64,000 nt of DNA from Anaerolineaceae bacterium UBA4775 (GCA_002403205.1 DHHJ01000033.1:6546-70545); one strand, 5' to 3'. Shown: positions 34,603 through 43,530, numbered from the stretch's first letter. Numbers and translations: made by a program. Notes: generated by a model not told the origin, from the sequence alone.

Positions 34603-37242
34603 TTACGAGAAGCGAGTGCCTGCCAGGATGACGCTGGCAGCGCCGATCAGGCTCAGGCCGCCAGCGACCCCGACCAGAATGAACACCCAGCGGATGTTCT
34701 CGATGGGCAGCTCTTCTTCAGCCTCGGAACCTGGCATGGGTGTCACTTCCTCAAGATCATCCGGGCCATTTTCACCTTCCGGGCTGGGCGTTGCATCCGA
34801 TGGCACAGGTGTTTCAGGCCCAGGGTACCCTTCGAAGGGCTGGGTTGGTTCCCATTCTCCTGGCTGTTCGGGCACCGGTACCGGATAGCCTTCGCCCGGA
34901 TCGCTTTCTTCAGTTGGAAAGAAAGGATCAGTGTCCGTGGTTTCGGCTGTCGGTCCGAAGGTGCGCACCTGTGTGGGCCTGGTGATCGGTGTGGCTGTTC
35001 TGGGTCGATAATAAGGCGTGGGTGTGCGGTATTGGTACCACGGGGTGGGGGATAAATACGGTGTTCGTGTGGGTGTACGGGTTAAGGTCAAGGTGATCGT
35101 CGGGCTGAGGGTTGGCGTGAAGGTTCGGGTTGCCGTCGGTGTGGCGGTCGCTGTGAAGATGCTCACCGGTCCGTGGGTGCTGATGGGATTGCCGTTGATG
35201 TCGATGACTTCAATTTTGTAGAAATATGAGCGGGCGAAGGTGATGGTGTCGTCACTGTATTGATAAATCCCGCCGATATGTGCATCGCCGATGGCATTGA
35301 TCAGGTTCGAAACCCGCGTATAGGTGCCGTCCTGTGAATCGGCTCTGAGCAAATAATAGCCCTTGACATTGACCTCACTGGTCGTGATCCATTTGAGATG
35401 GACTCTGCTGCCGTCAAATTGCGCGGTAAATTGCGAGAGGGTGATCCCATCAACGACGGGCAGACCAACCACAAAGGGCGTGAAGTTAAGATCGCTTGAG
35501 ATGCTCGGCCGGCCGGTATTGTCAATGACGACACGGATTTCCTTCTGGGTTAGGTTGCATGAGGTCTCTTGCCCGGAGACACCGCCTGCCCCTGGACCCT
35601 GCGGGTTTTGACCTGTGCGGTCCCATCCATCGGTGGCAAAAGAGGCCGGGTCGTACCACAGCAGGGGGTAGGTTGCGCTGTTTGTGCCACCGCAATACTG
35701 ACTTGATTCGATCTGTGTGATGCATTGGCTGTTCAGGTCGTATTTCAGCGCCAGGGTGAGGTCCAAAGCCACCGCATCGTCCGCCAAAAAGACGTCATAA
35801 AAATTTGAACAGGGTTGCGTGTTTCCAGCGCCCATCTGGTAGAAGGGGATGTTGGAGGCAGACCCCTGACCGTGGTTGACAACGATCACCTCGTAATCTG
35901 TGCCCGTTGAACGCTGTGCGCCAATCTGACCATCGAAGGCGGTGGTCATGGTGGTGGTGACCGGCAGCCGTTGAGCCTGCACGCCAGGTGTTGCGGTTGC
36001 CAGGCGGATCGCTGCGCCTAGACGTTTACCGTTCGTTACGGCGCAGTCTGTGGCATTTTGCGTGGCCGCTTGGCCTTCACCCCAGTAGTTATGGTTGGCC
36101 GTGCCATGCCCGTTACAAGCCACCTGGGAACCGTTGCGATTGTTGATGATGTTGTTGGCGTAAATTTTTACTTCCCCAAGGTTTTGTCCGGAATCCCTGT
36201 AGACAGCAAAGCGATCATTGTTGACAATGTGATTGAAGGCCACGATCACGTCAGCGTTGATATCGTGCACATATACGGCGTGATCGCCAAAGACGAGGGT
36301 GTTGTTTTCAATGGCGACTGGCATGCTGCTGTCGACCTCGACCAGGTTGCGAGACGGGTTGAAACAGTTGCCGTCGTTGATCGTCAGCTCAGAAAGCATC
36401 CCACCGCTGGTGAATTCGAGCATGGGTTGGGAGCATTCCGTGCCGATATAGGTAAGCAAGGCGTTCTCGTGGCCGCGAATAATGACGTCTTTGTCGATGG
36501 AAACGGCATGATCCTTGATCGGATAAACATGAAGAATGCGGATTTCATCACCTGGGTCCACAGCCATCAGGGCGTCGTGGAGACCCGTGCCGATGCCAGC
36601 CTCGAGATCATCCCCAGAATTGACGAAACAAGGCGAGTAATCCTCGCAGTCATCAGGGGTGTCGGCGACATAAACCCTGTCGCTGCGTTCGGCCACACTG
36701 ATGGGCAGGCTGTATTGGGCAGTTTCTTCCCAGGCACCGCCGCCAGCTGGCGTTTCGAAGACCTTCACTTTGATGTAACCTTCGATATCGGCATCCTGAT
36801 GAATATGCACGGCAAATTCAAGCTGGTCGGTTGTGTCGGTTGGTAACTTGGCATAGGCGCCGGTTAGAAATTCGTCCCCCTCGTCGTGATTGTTAACGCA
36901 CAGGGAGGTGTGTTGGCCTTCATCGTAGGGTTCGCCGGAAATCAAACCTGTGTCCGAAATCCATCCTGGTGTAAAATTTGCCCAGGGGCCGTCGCCGGCG
37001 GATTGTCCTTTAGCCGGTGCATAGATGCAAACCTGGGTATTGGGTTGTTGTGTTTCGGGAGAAACGGAAAACTGGATATTAAGATTTAACCGCTGGCCTG
37101 CTGCGCAGCCATTAGGCGGGCATTCACTCGGCGCGGCCAGGCTTAACCCATCGTCAACCGCACGTGAAGCCCTCACTGTGTACAGGAACAGGGAAGCCGC
37201 CAACAGGATGAAGATTGATACAATCCAAGAGTATTTTCGCAT
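34603..37242 (-). CDS. Cell-surface protein: beta-helix, FN3-like domain, Thr/Pro stalk, C-terminal membrane anchor
   Basis: Protein of 879 aa. An N-terminal signal or anchor (WIVSIFILLAASLFLYTV) is followed by a region of about 170 aa with beta-rich character, a right-handed parallel beta-helix region (about 220-400, many Asn/Ile/Val turns such as IENNTLVFGDHAVYV), a beta-rich domain and an FN3-like domain (HLKWITTSEVNVKGYYLLRADSQDGTYTRVS). The C-terminus has a long Thr/Pro-rich stalk (about 695-770), an acidic Pro/Glu segment and a final transmembrane helix (WVFILVGVAGGLSLIGAASVILAG). There is no LPXTG. The stalk is typical of Anaerolineae surface proteins. Binding target unknown. A TATAAT on the minus strand (37274-37279) lies 31 nt before the start. 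Confidence 0.8.
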   Translation of the reverse strand: MRKYSWIVSIFILLAASLFLYTVRASRAVDDGLSLAAPSECPPNGCAAGQRLNLNIQFSVSPETQQPNTQVCIYAPAKGQSAGDGPWANFTPGWISDTGLISGEPYDEGQHTSLCVNNHDEGDEFLTGAYAKLPTDTTDQLEFAVHIHQDADIEGYIKVKVFETPAGGGAWEETAQYSLPISVAERSDRVYVADTPDDCEDYSPCFVNSGDDLEAGIGTGLHDALMAVDPGDEIRILHVYPIKDHAVSIDKDVIIRGHENALLTYIGTECSQPMLEFTSGGMLSELTINDGNCFNPSRNLVEVDSSMPVAIENNTLVFGDHAVYVHDINADVIVAFNHIVNNDRFAVYRDSGQNLGEVKIYANNIINNRNGSQVACNGHGTANHNYWGEGQAATQNATDCAVTNGKRLGAAIRLATATPGVQAQRLPVTTTMTTAFDGQIGAQRSTGTDYEVIVVNHGQGSASNIPFYQMGAGNTQPCSNFYDVFLADDAVALDLTLALKYDLNSQCITQIESSQYCGGTNSATYPLLWYDPASFATDGWDRTGQNPQGPGAGGVSGQETSCNLTQKEIRVVIDNTGRPSISSDLNFTPFVVGLPVVDGITLSQFTAQFDGSRVHLKWITTSEVNVKGYYLLRADSQDGTYTRVSNLINAIGDAHIGGIYQYSDDTITFARSYFYKIEVIDINGNPISTHGPVSIFTATATPTATRTFTPTLSPTITLTLTRTPTRTPYLSPTPWYQYRTPTPYYRPRTATPITRPTQVRTFGPTAETTDTDPFFPTEESDPGEGYPVPVPEQPGEWEPTQPFEGYPGPETPVPSDATPSPEGENGPDDLEEVTPMPGSEAEEELPIENIRWVFILVGVAGGLSLIGAASVILAGTRFS

Positions 37243-37513
37243 GGGTGGATAAATTCAAGTTTAGCCTGCCCCTATTATACCATTTGATTGCCAGCTGACC
37301 GCCTTGTTTAACTTACCCAAGCGGATCAAAGCCAGAGACAAAAGCCTGGGGGAGGCAAAGTGCTTTAGTGCTGGCATAAGGGTGCGTGATGTAACCCATG
37401 CCTGATCGCCTTCTCTACTGGGTTCGTGATTAATTACATCCAATCGAGTATGATAATAATTCAAACCCGGAAAATGTAGAATTTTTCCTTAACGACCATC
37501 TGCGGGAGTGAAA

Positions 37514-38395
37514 ATGATCTTCTCAACAGTCATAAAAGCGCTGAAACCTTTACGTTTGATCAGCCTGGTGTTGACTTATGTGCTGGGCGCGGGGCTGGTG
37601 CAATACGTGCGTGATATGAAAAGCTGGTCAGTGTTCATCCAGGGCGGCGTGTTTTTGGTGCTGATCTCCCTGAGCCTTGAGTTGATGCGCACCCTGCAAC
37701 GCTTGGGTGACCCTCACAACTGGCCTGAGGGGATGACCTTGGATGTGGTTAAGCAAGTTCGCTGGATCATCGCCATGCTGACCGCCACATTCCTGACCGT
37801 GGCGACAGCAATCGTTGTCACCTGGATGCAAACAAGCATACTATGGCCCGGGCAAGGCTTTCTTATAGCTGCTTTGTTGATCGCAGGGGCATTGGATTAC
37901 CTTTCGGAAGCGGTTAAATTCCTTAAACCCTTTGGGCTGTTGTTCGAAGTGCTGGTGTATGTGGTCATACCACCTGCCTTCGCCTATTTCTTACAGTCCG
38001 ACGACCCGCACCGCTTGTTGACGATGGTCGTGATCGCGCTGGTCCCCAGCTACCTGGCAAACCGTTTGCTGACCTTGCTGAAACGTTTCGGCCGGGACCA
38101 AAAATACGGGGTGGAGACTTTGGTCACGCTGATCGGTTGGGAGAACTCCATGTTTTATCACAACGCATTGATCCTGCTGACCTATCTGCTGTATGCCTTG
38201 GTAGCTGTACTTGGTTTTCCGTGGTTTTTGATCTGGCCGGTTTTCTTAACGCTGCCGATCGGGTTGACCCAAATCTGGCTGATGGAACGCGTCAAGCGCG
38301 GGATGAAACCCCTGTGGCAGGTCATGCAGGTGGCTGCCGCATGCGTCCTGTTTATCCCCGTGTATTTGCTCGGGTTTGCCTTTTGGATCCGGTGA
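37514..38395 (+). CDS. Integral membrane protein, possible UbiA-like fold without catalytic motifs
   Basis: Protein of 293 aa with 7-9 membrane segments. The overall pattern (KALKPLRLISLVLTYVLGAGL at the start, ELMRTLQRLGDP where UbiA enzymes carry NxxxDxxxD) recalls UbiA-family prenyltransferases. The aspartate-rich motifs are absent, so activity is doubtful and the family assignment is weak. The start at 37514 has GGGAG 5 nt upstream; GTG at 37508 is an alternative. The peroxiredoxin gene follows 87 nt later. Confidence 0.55.
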   Translation: MIFSTVIKALKPLRLISLVLTYVLGAGLVQYVRDMKSWSVFIQGGVFLVLISLSLELMRTLQRLGDPHNWPEGMTLDVVKQVRWIIAMLTATFLTVATAIVVTWMQTSILWPGQGFLIAALLIAGALDYLSEAVKFLKPFGLLFEVLVYVVIPPAFAYFLQSDDPHRLLTMVVIALVPSYLANRLLTLLKRFGRDQKYGVETLVTLIGWENSMFYHNALILLTYLLYALVAVLGFPWFLIWPVFLTLPIGLTQIWLMERVKRGMKPLWQVMQVAAACVLFIPVYLLGFAFWIR

Positions 38396-38482
38396 GGGTT
38401 GTACAGAACAGCGCATGACCCAGCCGGGTTGAATATAATCTAGATGTAATTGATGAGAACTGCAAGGAAAAGGAGACTTACA

Positions 38483-38944
38483 ATGGCACTTAAAGCCGGT
38501 GAACCCGCCCCTAATTTTGAACTCAAGGATAACGAAGGAAAACTGCACAAATTAACCGATTATGCGGGGCAGACGATTGTGGTTTATTTTTATCCCCGCG
38601 ATAACACGCCCGGCTGCACCACGGAAGCATGTTCGTTTCGGGATGCTTACGCTGATTTCCGAGAGGCTGGCGTAGAGGTGATCGGGATCAGCCCCGACAG
38701 CGAAAAATCGCACACGAACTTCATTAATAAGTTTGAACTGCCCTTCATATTGCTCTCTGACCCGGACCACAAAACATGTAATGCGTTCGGTGTGTGGGGA
38801 CCCAAAAAGATGGCTGGCCGAGAATACGAAGGGGTCTACCGGACGACCTTTATCATTGGGCCTGAGGGCATGATCAAGAAAGTGTTTGAAAACGTCAAGC
38901 CTGCTGATCACAGCCATGAGGTTTTGGCAGCAGTTCTGGGTTGA
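38483..38944 (+). CDS. bcp: Thioredoxin-dependent thiol peroxidase (BCP/PrxQ)
   Basis: Protein of 153 aa. It has the PrxQ signature YPRDNTPGCTTEACSFRD, with peroxidatic C45 and resolving C50 five residues later in the same helix, and later PFILLSDPD and R in VYRTTFIIGPEG. It reduces hydrogen peroxide and alkyl hydroperoxides with thioredoxin electrons. AAGGAG lies 6 nt before the ATG at 38483, so upstream in-frame starts are unlikely. A clear terminator follows. Confidence 0.95.
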   Translation: MALKAGEPAPNFELKDNEGKLHKLTDYAGQTIVVYFYPRDNTPGCTTEACSFRDAYADFREAGVEVIGISPDSEKSHTNFINKFELPFILLSDPDHKTCNAFGVWGPKKMAGREYEGVYRTTFIIGPEGMIKKVFENVKPADHSHEVLAAVLG

Positions 38945-39023
38945 ACTGCTTGGCTGGGTGTGAACCCGCAAGGTAATCAGGTGAAGCCTTATTAATAGGC
39001 ACACCTCTCCAAAAGATACACAC

Positions 39024-39056
39024 AACGCTGCCCTGTACGCATGGGCAGCGTTTTTT
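39024..39056 (+). terminator. Terminator of the peroxiredoxin gene
   Basis: AACGCTGCCC and GGGCAGCGTT around a 10-nt loop, with a run of T. It lies about 80 nt after the stop. Confidence 0.85.
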
Positions 39057-39144
39057 ATCACTCGATAAGATTGGGTTTAAGTTGGGGCTTGGCGATCTCC
39101 GGTTGCGTTTGCAATTACGGTGAGAACCGTTGGTGGGTTGCAGG

Positions 39145-39489
39145 TTAGATCAGACGCAGGATCACCTGGCCTTCTGACCAGAGATCTTCCAGCCGGTAAT
39201 AATCGCGTTGTTCTGGGGAGAACAGGTGTACAACCACATCGCCATAATCGAGCACGATCCAGCCCGAATCGGATTGACCCTGAGGCTGGGCAGTTTTGTG
39301 GAAATGGGTCTTGACCTCCCGTGCCAAACCATTCGACAGGCTTTGGAGCATGCGGTTACTCGACCCGCTGACGATCACGAAATAATCTGTAAATGATGCG
39401 ATCTCTTTGATGTCTAAGATGAGAATATCTTCCCCCTTTTTGCCTTCAAGAAAATTGGCAATTTCTCTTGCTAAGGATATTGATTCCAG
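39145..39489 (-). CDS. rsfS: Ribosomal silencing factor RsfS, apparent CTG start
   Basis: Protein of 114 aa when read from CTG at 39489. The frame reads ESISLAREIANFLEGKKGED, then IASFTDYFVIVSGSSNRML and GWIVLDYGDVVVHLFSPEQR, which is RsfS/Iojap. The family start M-x-S-x-x-L-A falls exactly on this CTG. No ATG, GTG or TTG is available upstream, since an in-frame TGA lies one codon before it. GAGG is 6 nt upstream. RsfS binds ribosomal protein uL14 and blocks subunit joining under starvation. It follows thpR on the same strand by about 40 nt. A start at an internal ATG would remove the first third of the fold. Confidence 0.85.
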   Translation of the reverse strand: MESISLAREIANFLEGKKGEDILILDIKEIASFTDYFVIVSGSSNRMLQSLSNGLAREVKTHFHKTAQPQGQSDSGWIVLDYGDVVVHLFSPEQRDYYRLEDLWSEGQVILRLI

Positions 39490-39527
39490 AAGTCACCTCA
39501 CTTTGCTTGTGTTAATTGATGGGTACA

Positions 39528-40103
39528 TTATACTTGATTCAGCATTGCAGCAAAGAGGTTTGTGTAAATTGGCCCTGACGGGGTCAGTACGCTTTGGTAA
39601 AGGTGAACTCGGTCAATGGTGACCGTCCCGAGAGAGTCGACTTTGAATTGGGCAAGGGTTTCGCCGATGGCTTGAGCGGTTTTGCGATCTGTCCCCTTGC
39701 GGATGCGGGCGATCGTCAGATGGGGGGTAAAAGCACGGCCTTCCGGTTTGATACCCAGCTCGGAAAGGTGGCGGTCAAGGGTTGCATGGATCCTGCCCAG
39801 TGGGTCACCGCCGGTGATTCCCAGCCAGATCACGCGGGGAGCGCGTTGGTTGGGATACATGCCCAAACCTGCCACTTCGATCTCGAAAGCATTTTGGTCC
39901 TCAAGGCAGCGGGTGAGGATTGACTTGACCTGTTCCAGTTTGCCAGGGTCGATCTCGCCAATAAATTTGATGGTCAGATGCAAGTTATCAGTATCCACCC
40001 ATTTTAGCGCGTGATCGGGCACCTTCTTTTTAAAATAATCAACAATCGCTTCGATTTTTCCGAGGATGACGGGTGGAAAATCTACTGCGATGAACGTCCT
40101 CAC
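39528..40103 (-). CDS. thpR: RNA 2',3'-cyclic phosphodiesterase ThpR
   Basis: Protein of 191 aa with both HxTx motifs of the 2H phosphoesterase fold: NLHLTIKFIGE and FTPHLTIARIRK. It begins MRTFIAVDFPP, typical of LigT/ThpR proteins. It hydrolyses 2',3'-cyclic phosphate ends of RNA to 2'-phosphate; ligase activity of homologues is minor. The start is GTG (40103), with AAAGGATG about 9 nt upstream. Probably co-transcribed with rsfS. Confidence 0.93.
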   Translation of the reverse strand: MRTFIAVDFPPVILGKIEAIVDYFKKKVPDHALKWVDTDNLHLTIKFIGEIDPGKLEQVKSILTRCLEDQNAFEIEVAGLGMYPNQRAPRVIWLGITGGDPLGRIHATLDRHLSELGIKPEGRAFTPHLTIARIRKGTDRKTAQAIGETLAQFKVDSLGTVTIDRVHLYQSVLTPSGPIYTNLFAAMLNQV

Positions 40104-40229
40104 TTTGGGATCATCCTTTCAGAACAATATGATTTTATCAAGATTACCATAAGTGACAAATTTTGAAGGATTGTGGGCATAAGGTAACGGTAAATTTAAC
40201 ATAAGCAGCCTATTCAAGGTTTTTGAAAT

Positions 40230-40625
40230 ATGGTATAAGTAAATTACCCTGCTGTGTTCGTGATGCAGCATACCAGTTTTGGGCCAACACCCTTTACTAA
40301 TGTCGGACCTCCGTCCAGTGCCGCGATAGACATCAGTCAAGGCGAATCTGACGGGTACGACTAACCTGCGTAAGCAGGTTCAAAACTCAGCAGCACACGG
40401 CACGGCGGGGTCGTTTGTCTCACACTCCCTCAATTATTGATCTTCATAGCGAAGGCCAAAGGCTGAACATGAGAGTATGATTCATATCAAGAAACGAGGC
40501 GACGCGCGGTTGAACAAAGAATTGTCCGACACTTTTCCTAACAACTGCCCAATGAGACCTCAACGAAAGGTCCACCCTCGTTTTTGAGAGGCTGCCAGAA
40601 TTGATTTTGGCAGCCTCAAACTTTT
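40230..40625 (+). ncRNA. Candidate structured non-coding RNA in a 711-bp gene-free gap
   Basis: The gap 40104-40814 has no convincing coding frame but several nested complementary segments: TTGGGC (40279-40284) with GCCCAA (40547-40552), TGTCGGAC (40301-40308) with GTCCGACA (40523-40530), GTGCCG (40318-40323) with CGGCAC (40398-40403), and the hairpin AACCTGC-GTAA-GCAGGTT (40363-40380). A TATAAG near 40234 could be a -10 box, and a terminator hairpin closes the segment. RNase P, SRP, 6S and tmRNA consensus strings are not found. The strand is inferred from the terminator. The remaining parts of the gap show nothing further. Confidence 0.35.
40588..40625 (+). terminator. Terminator hairpin with no ORF upstream
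   Basis: GAGGCTGCCA and TGGCAGCCTC form a 10-bp stem around a 10-nt loop, followed by AAACTTTTCTC. No protein gene on the plus strand ends before it, which supports a transcribed RNA upstream. Confidence 0.6.
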
Positions 40626-40814
40626 CTCTGTGGAGATGTGCAATAAGGCCCTGATTACTTCAAAGTCAGAATTTGATGCTATCTGCGCGTTCAGGAAGAC
40701 CTTGCGTTATAATCTGTTCTGTTGAAGTTGAAATCAGCCCAACAAGCCAGGCGTATGATACAAATCGACACGGCTGTTGAAGCCTTGTGAGGCGACATTC
40801 AGGTTGATCAGTGG

Positions 40815-41486
40815 ATGTTTAGGAAGATGAAGCGATTACAACTGGGATTGATTTTATTGGCGGCATTTGCGCTGACAGGGTGCATGTCTGAACCCTTTGC
40901 GGCAGACGCCCTGCCCTGGGTGCGGGAAGAGCCCGTCCTGTTTATGGATGACTTCTCTCAGCAGACTGGCGGCTGGCGGACACATGCGGATAGGCTCAGC
41001 TATGCTGGTTATGTCCAAAATGGCTTTCGCCTGTGGGTGGACATGCCAGACTTCCAAGTATGGAGCGTACCCGGGTTGAATTTTAAAGACATCCACATTT
41101 ATACCCGTGCCCAAAAAACAGCCGGGCCAGAGGATAACTATTTTGGGCTGATGTGCCGATATCGGGATGATGATAATTTTTATGCCTTTGTGATCAGTTC
41201 GGATGGATATTACGGGATTTTCAAGAAGGAGGGGGGTACCCAAACCCTGGTGGGGTTATCGCAGATGGATTTCGATGAAGCCATCCAGCGCGGGAGCGAG
41301 CCGAATGAGATCGTGGCCGTCTGCCAGGGAGACCAGCTGGCCCTGATTGTGAACGAGGTCAAGCTCTTGCAGGTGACAGATGCGACCTTTACCCATGGCG
41401 ATATTGGGATGATCGCGGGGAATTTATCCCAGCCAGGCGCGGATATTTTATTTGATTATATTGTGGTGATCAACCCTCAACGCTGA
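40815..41486 (+). CDS. Lipoprotein with predicted LamG/DUF1080-like beta-sandwich
   Basis: Protein of 223 aa (or 219 aa from the ATG at 40827). It has a lipoprotein signal with lipobox ALTGC and a mature part LFMDDFSQQTGGWRT, NYFGLMCRYRDDDNFYAFVIS, GYYGIFKKEG and HGDIGMIAGN. This pattern is typical of concanavalin-like beta-sandwich domains that read as laminin-G or 3-keto-disaccharide-hydrolase-like folds. No catalytic assignment is possible. The last base of its stop codon is the first base of mtaB, so the two are coupled although unrelated in function. Confidence 0.75.
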   Translation: MFRKMKRLQLGLILLAAFALTGCMSEPFAADALPWVREEPVLFMDDFSQQTGGWRTHADRLSYAGYVQNGFRLWVDMPDFQVWSVPGLNFKDIHIYTRAQKTAGPEDNYFGLMCRYRDDDNFYAFVISSDGYYGIFKKEGGTQTLVGLSQMDFDEAIQRGSEPNEIVAVCQGDQLALIVNEVKLLQVTDATFTHGDIGMIAGNLSQPGADILFDYIVVINPQR

Positions 41487-42799
41487 TGAAAATTTTTCTT
41501 GACGTGATTGGCTGCCGCTTGAACCAAAGCGAAATAGAGGGGTTTGCCAGTGTACTGCGTGCACTGGGTCATGAGATTGTCCCCGACCCGGATCAGGCAA
41601 ATGTGGCCATCGTTAACACCTGTGCGGTGACGGTCAAAGCTGCAGCCGATTCTCGCAAACAGATCCGGCGGGCCAGCCGTGAAGGCGCCCAGGCAGTGGT
41701 CGTAACTGGTTGCTGGGCGACCCTGGAACCCGAGGCTGCACGGACATTGCCAGGTGTGAGGGACGTATTTGACAATCAGCACAAAGATGACCTCCTGCCC
41801 GTGCTGTTGAATAAAACACCCGAAGAGATTTCAGCGCTTGAATACATCCGCACGCCGCTGCCAGGGGAGCGCGGCCGCACGCGTGCCTTTATCAAGGTGC
41901 AGGAAGGGTGTGATCACCACTGCACTTATTGTCTGACCCGCCTAGTGAGGGGGCCATCACGTTCACGGAAGGTGTCTGAGATTCAGCGTGACATCAAGGC
42001 CGCGCTTGATGGGGGCTCTCATGAAATTGTGCTGACCGGTGTGCAGTTGGGCGGTTGGGGCAGGGATTTCGATCAGCCGCAAAGCTTAAAAGATTTGCTG
42101 GCACTGATCTTAACCACAACAGGTACGGCCCGGCTGCGGCTCTCGTCGATTGAGCCGTGGGAATTCGACCTCGAAATGCTGCCTCTGTGGCAGGATGAAC
42201 GCATGTGCCGGCATTTGCATATTCCCTTGCAGTCGGGTAGCGACCGGGTCCTGAAAAGGATGGGGCGCCTGATCTCGGCAGATGGGTACCTGAACCTGAT
42301 TGATCAAATCCAGGAGGCGATCCCTGATGTGGCATTGACCACTGATGTGATCGCTGGTTTCCCGGGTGAAGAAGGGGACGATATCGATACGACGATTGCA
42401 TTGATCAAACAGGTTGGTTTCTCTGGTGGGCACGTGTTCACCTATTCCCCACGGCCTGGCACGGCGGCTGAAAAGATGGACCGGCGGGTGGAACGCAGTA
42501 CAGCGAAAGCTCGCAATGCGCTACTGCGGAAAACCTTCGAACACACCAGCCGCGCTTTCCGAGAAAGATTTCTTGGCAGGTCAATGTCTGTGTTGTGGGA
42601 ATCGAGTGACCGTCACGGGGATGGAACCTGGAGGCTATCAGGTCTGACGGGTCATTACCTCCGCGTGTATGCTGAATCACCTGTGGATTTGTGGAACACC
42701 ATCACACCTGTGAGGTTGCTGGCGCACCATCCTGGCCGCGCCGCATTGCTGGGTGAAATCGACGGGGCAGCCACGGAAGTGATGGAATCTGGCGCTTGA
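41486..42799 (+). CDS. mtaB: tRNA threonylcarbamoyladenosine methylthiotransferase MtaB
   Basis: Protein of 437 aa. The UPF0004 domain carries three cluster cysteines (C10, C46, C76; IGCRLNQSE, NTCAVT, TGCWA). The radical SAM domain has C142-x3-C146-x2-C149 (EGCDHHCTYC) and the IPLQSGSD motif, and a short TRAM-like C-terminus follows. IGCRLNQSE is the MtaB form, as opposed to the MiaB or RimO forms. It adds a methylthio group to t6A37 of ANN-decoding tRNAs. It is coupled to the upstream lipoprotein gene. Confidence 0.93.
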   Translation: MKIFLDVIGCRLNQSEIEGFASVLRALGHEIVPDPDQANVAIVNTCAVTVKAAADSRKQIRRASREGAQAVVVTGCWATLEPEAARTLPGVRDVFDNQHKDDLLPVLLNKTPEEISALEYIRTPLPGERGRTRAFIKVQEGCDHHCTYCLTRLVRGPSRSRKVSEIQRDIKAALDGGSHEIVLTGVQLGGWGRDFDQPQSLKDLLALILTTTGTARLRLSSIEPWEFDLEMLPLWQDERMCRHLHIPLQSGSDRVLKRMGRLISADGYLNLIDQIQEAIPDVALTTDVIAGFPGEEGDDIDTTIALIKQVGFSGGHVFTYSPRPGTAAEKMDRRVERSTAKARNALLRKTFEHTSRAFRERFLGRSMSVLWESSDRHGDGTWRLSGLTGHYLRVYAESPVDLWNTITPVRLLAHHPGRAALLGEIDGAATEVMESGA

Positions 42800-42856
42800 C
42801 GTTTGCCTTTGTTCGGATAGAATCAATAGGCTTGCGGGATAGCTGCCTCGCATGGT

Positions 42857-42885
42857 TTGACCGGTAATTGGGCATGCGGTATAAT
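42857..42885 (+). promoter_or_regulatory. Sigma70-type promoter of the rpmH cluster
   Basis: TTGACC (42857-42862), a 17-nt spacer and TATAAT (42880-42885). It is the clearest full -35/-10 pair in the window, about 70 nt before rpmH. Confidence 0.8.
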
Positions 42886-42959
42886 TGGTGGCTGTCCTAA
42901 ATGCGCGAGTGTTGAGACAGAAGGTAAGAAAAAAGAAAGAAAGAAAGGACATTTAGAAA

Positions 42960-43130
42960 ATGCCTAAGCGAACATATCAACCGAAACGGCGCCGACGCGT
43001 CCGGATGCATGGGTTTCGAAAACGGATGCAGACCAAAGGCGGTCGCAATGTTTTGAAGCGACGGCGGGCAAAGGGACGGCACGAACTGGCTAAGAAAGCC
43101 AATAACCACGTGAAAAAGGTCCGTTGGTAA
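42960..43130 (+). CDS. rpmH: 50S ribosomal protein bL34
   Basis: A 56-aa basic protein, MPKRTYQPKRRRRVRMHGFR at the start, then KRMQTKGGRNVLKRRRAKGR and HELAKKANNHVKKVRW. The bL34 pattern is unmistakable; a few residues longer than the common 44-46. GAAAGGA lies about 11 nt upstream. First gene of the rpmH-rnpA-yidD-yidC-jag cluster. Confidence 0.97.
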   Translation: MPKRTYQPKRRRRVRMHGFRKRMQTKGGRNVLKRRRAKGRHELAKKANNHVKKVRW

Positions 43131-43186
43131 CCTGCGAAGGTAAATTTAACGCATGATTGTTGGAATCCTGCTGAACAGGACAATGG

Positions 43187-43525
43187 GTGCGACGAAAGTT
43201 TCGATTAACCCGAAATGGTGATATCTACCGCGTGCGCCAGGAAGGACGAACCCTGGCAAACGTGTTCTTAGTGTTAGGTTTTCTACCGAACGAACTGGAA
43301 CAGAATCGAATAGCCGTGATCGGCGGGAGGGCAGTTGGTGGGGCTGTTCAGCGAAATTTTGCCAAACGGCGGATTCGAGCTGCTTTTCATGATCTGCAGA
43401 CAGAATTGGCACAGGGCTACGATCTTGTGCTGATTGCAAGAAAACCCATCCTGAATGTTGACTATCAGACCCTGGTCGATGGCATGCGAGCACTTGCCAG
43501 GCAAGCAGGACTGATGAAAGACTGA
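43187..43525 (+). CDS. rnpA: Ribonuclease P protein component
   Basis: Protein of 112 aa. It has the family features RLTRNGDIYRVRQEGR, the RNA-binding VQRNFAKRRIRAAFHD and YDLVLIARKP. It binds the RNase P RNA and assists 5' maturation of tRNA and, here, tmRNA. The start is GTG. It lies 56 nt after rpmH, the standard order. Confidence 0.96.
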   Translation: MRRKFRLTRNGDIYRVRQEGRTLANVFLVLGFLPNELEQNRIAVIGGRAVGGAVQRNFAKRRIRAAFHDLQTELAQGYDLVLIARKPILNVDYQTLVDGMRALARQAGLMKD

Positions 43526-43530
43526 GCGAA

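Noticed and set aside
36058..36846. 262-aa plus-strand frame inside the surface-protein gene
   Set aside because: It is antisense to a clear signal-peptide-bearing protein and has no recognisable motif or ribosome binding site.
40230..40625. RNase P RNA, SRP RNA or 6S RNA
   Set aside because: The invariant strings of these RNAs (for example the P4 region of RNase P) are not found on either strand.
42800..42959. Replication origin next to rpmH
   Set aside because: No DnaA box cluster and no dnaA gene are seen; only a normal promoter is present.
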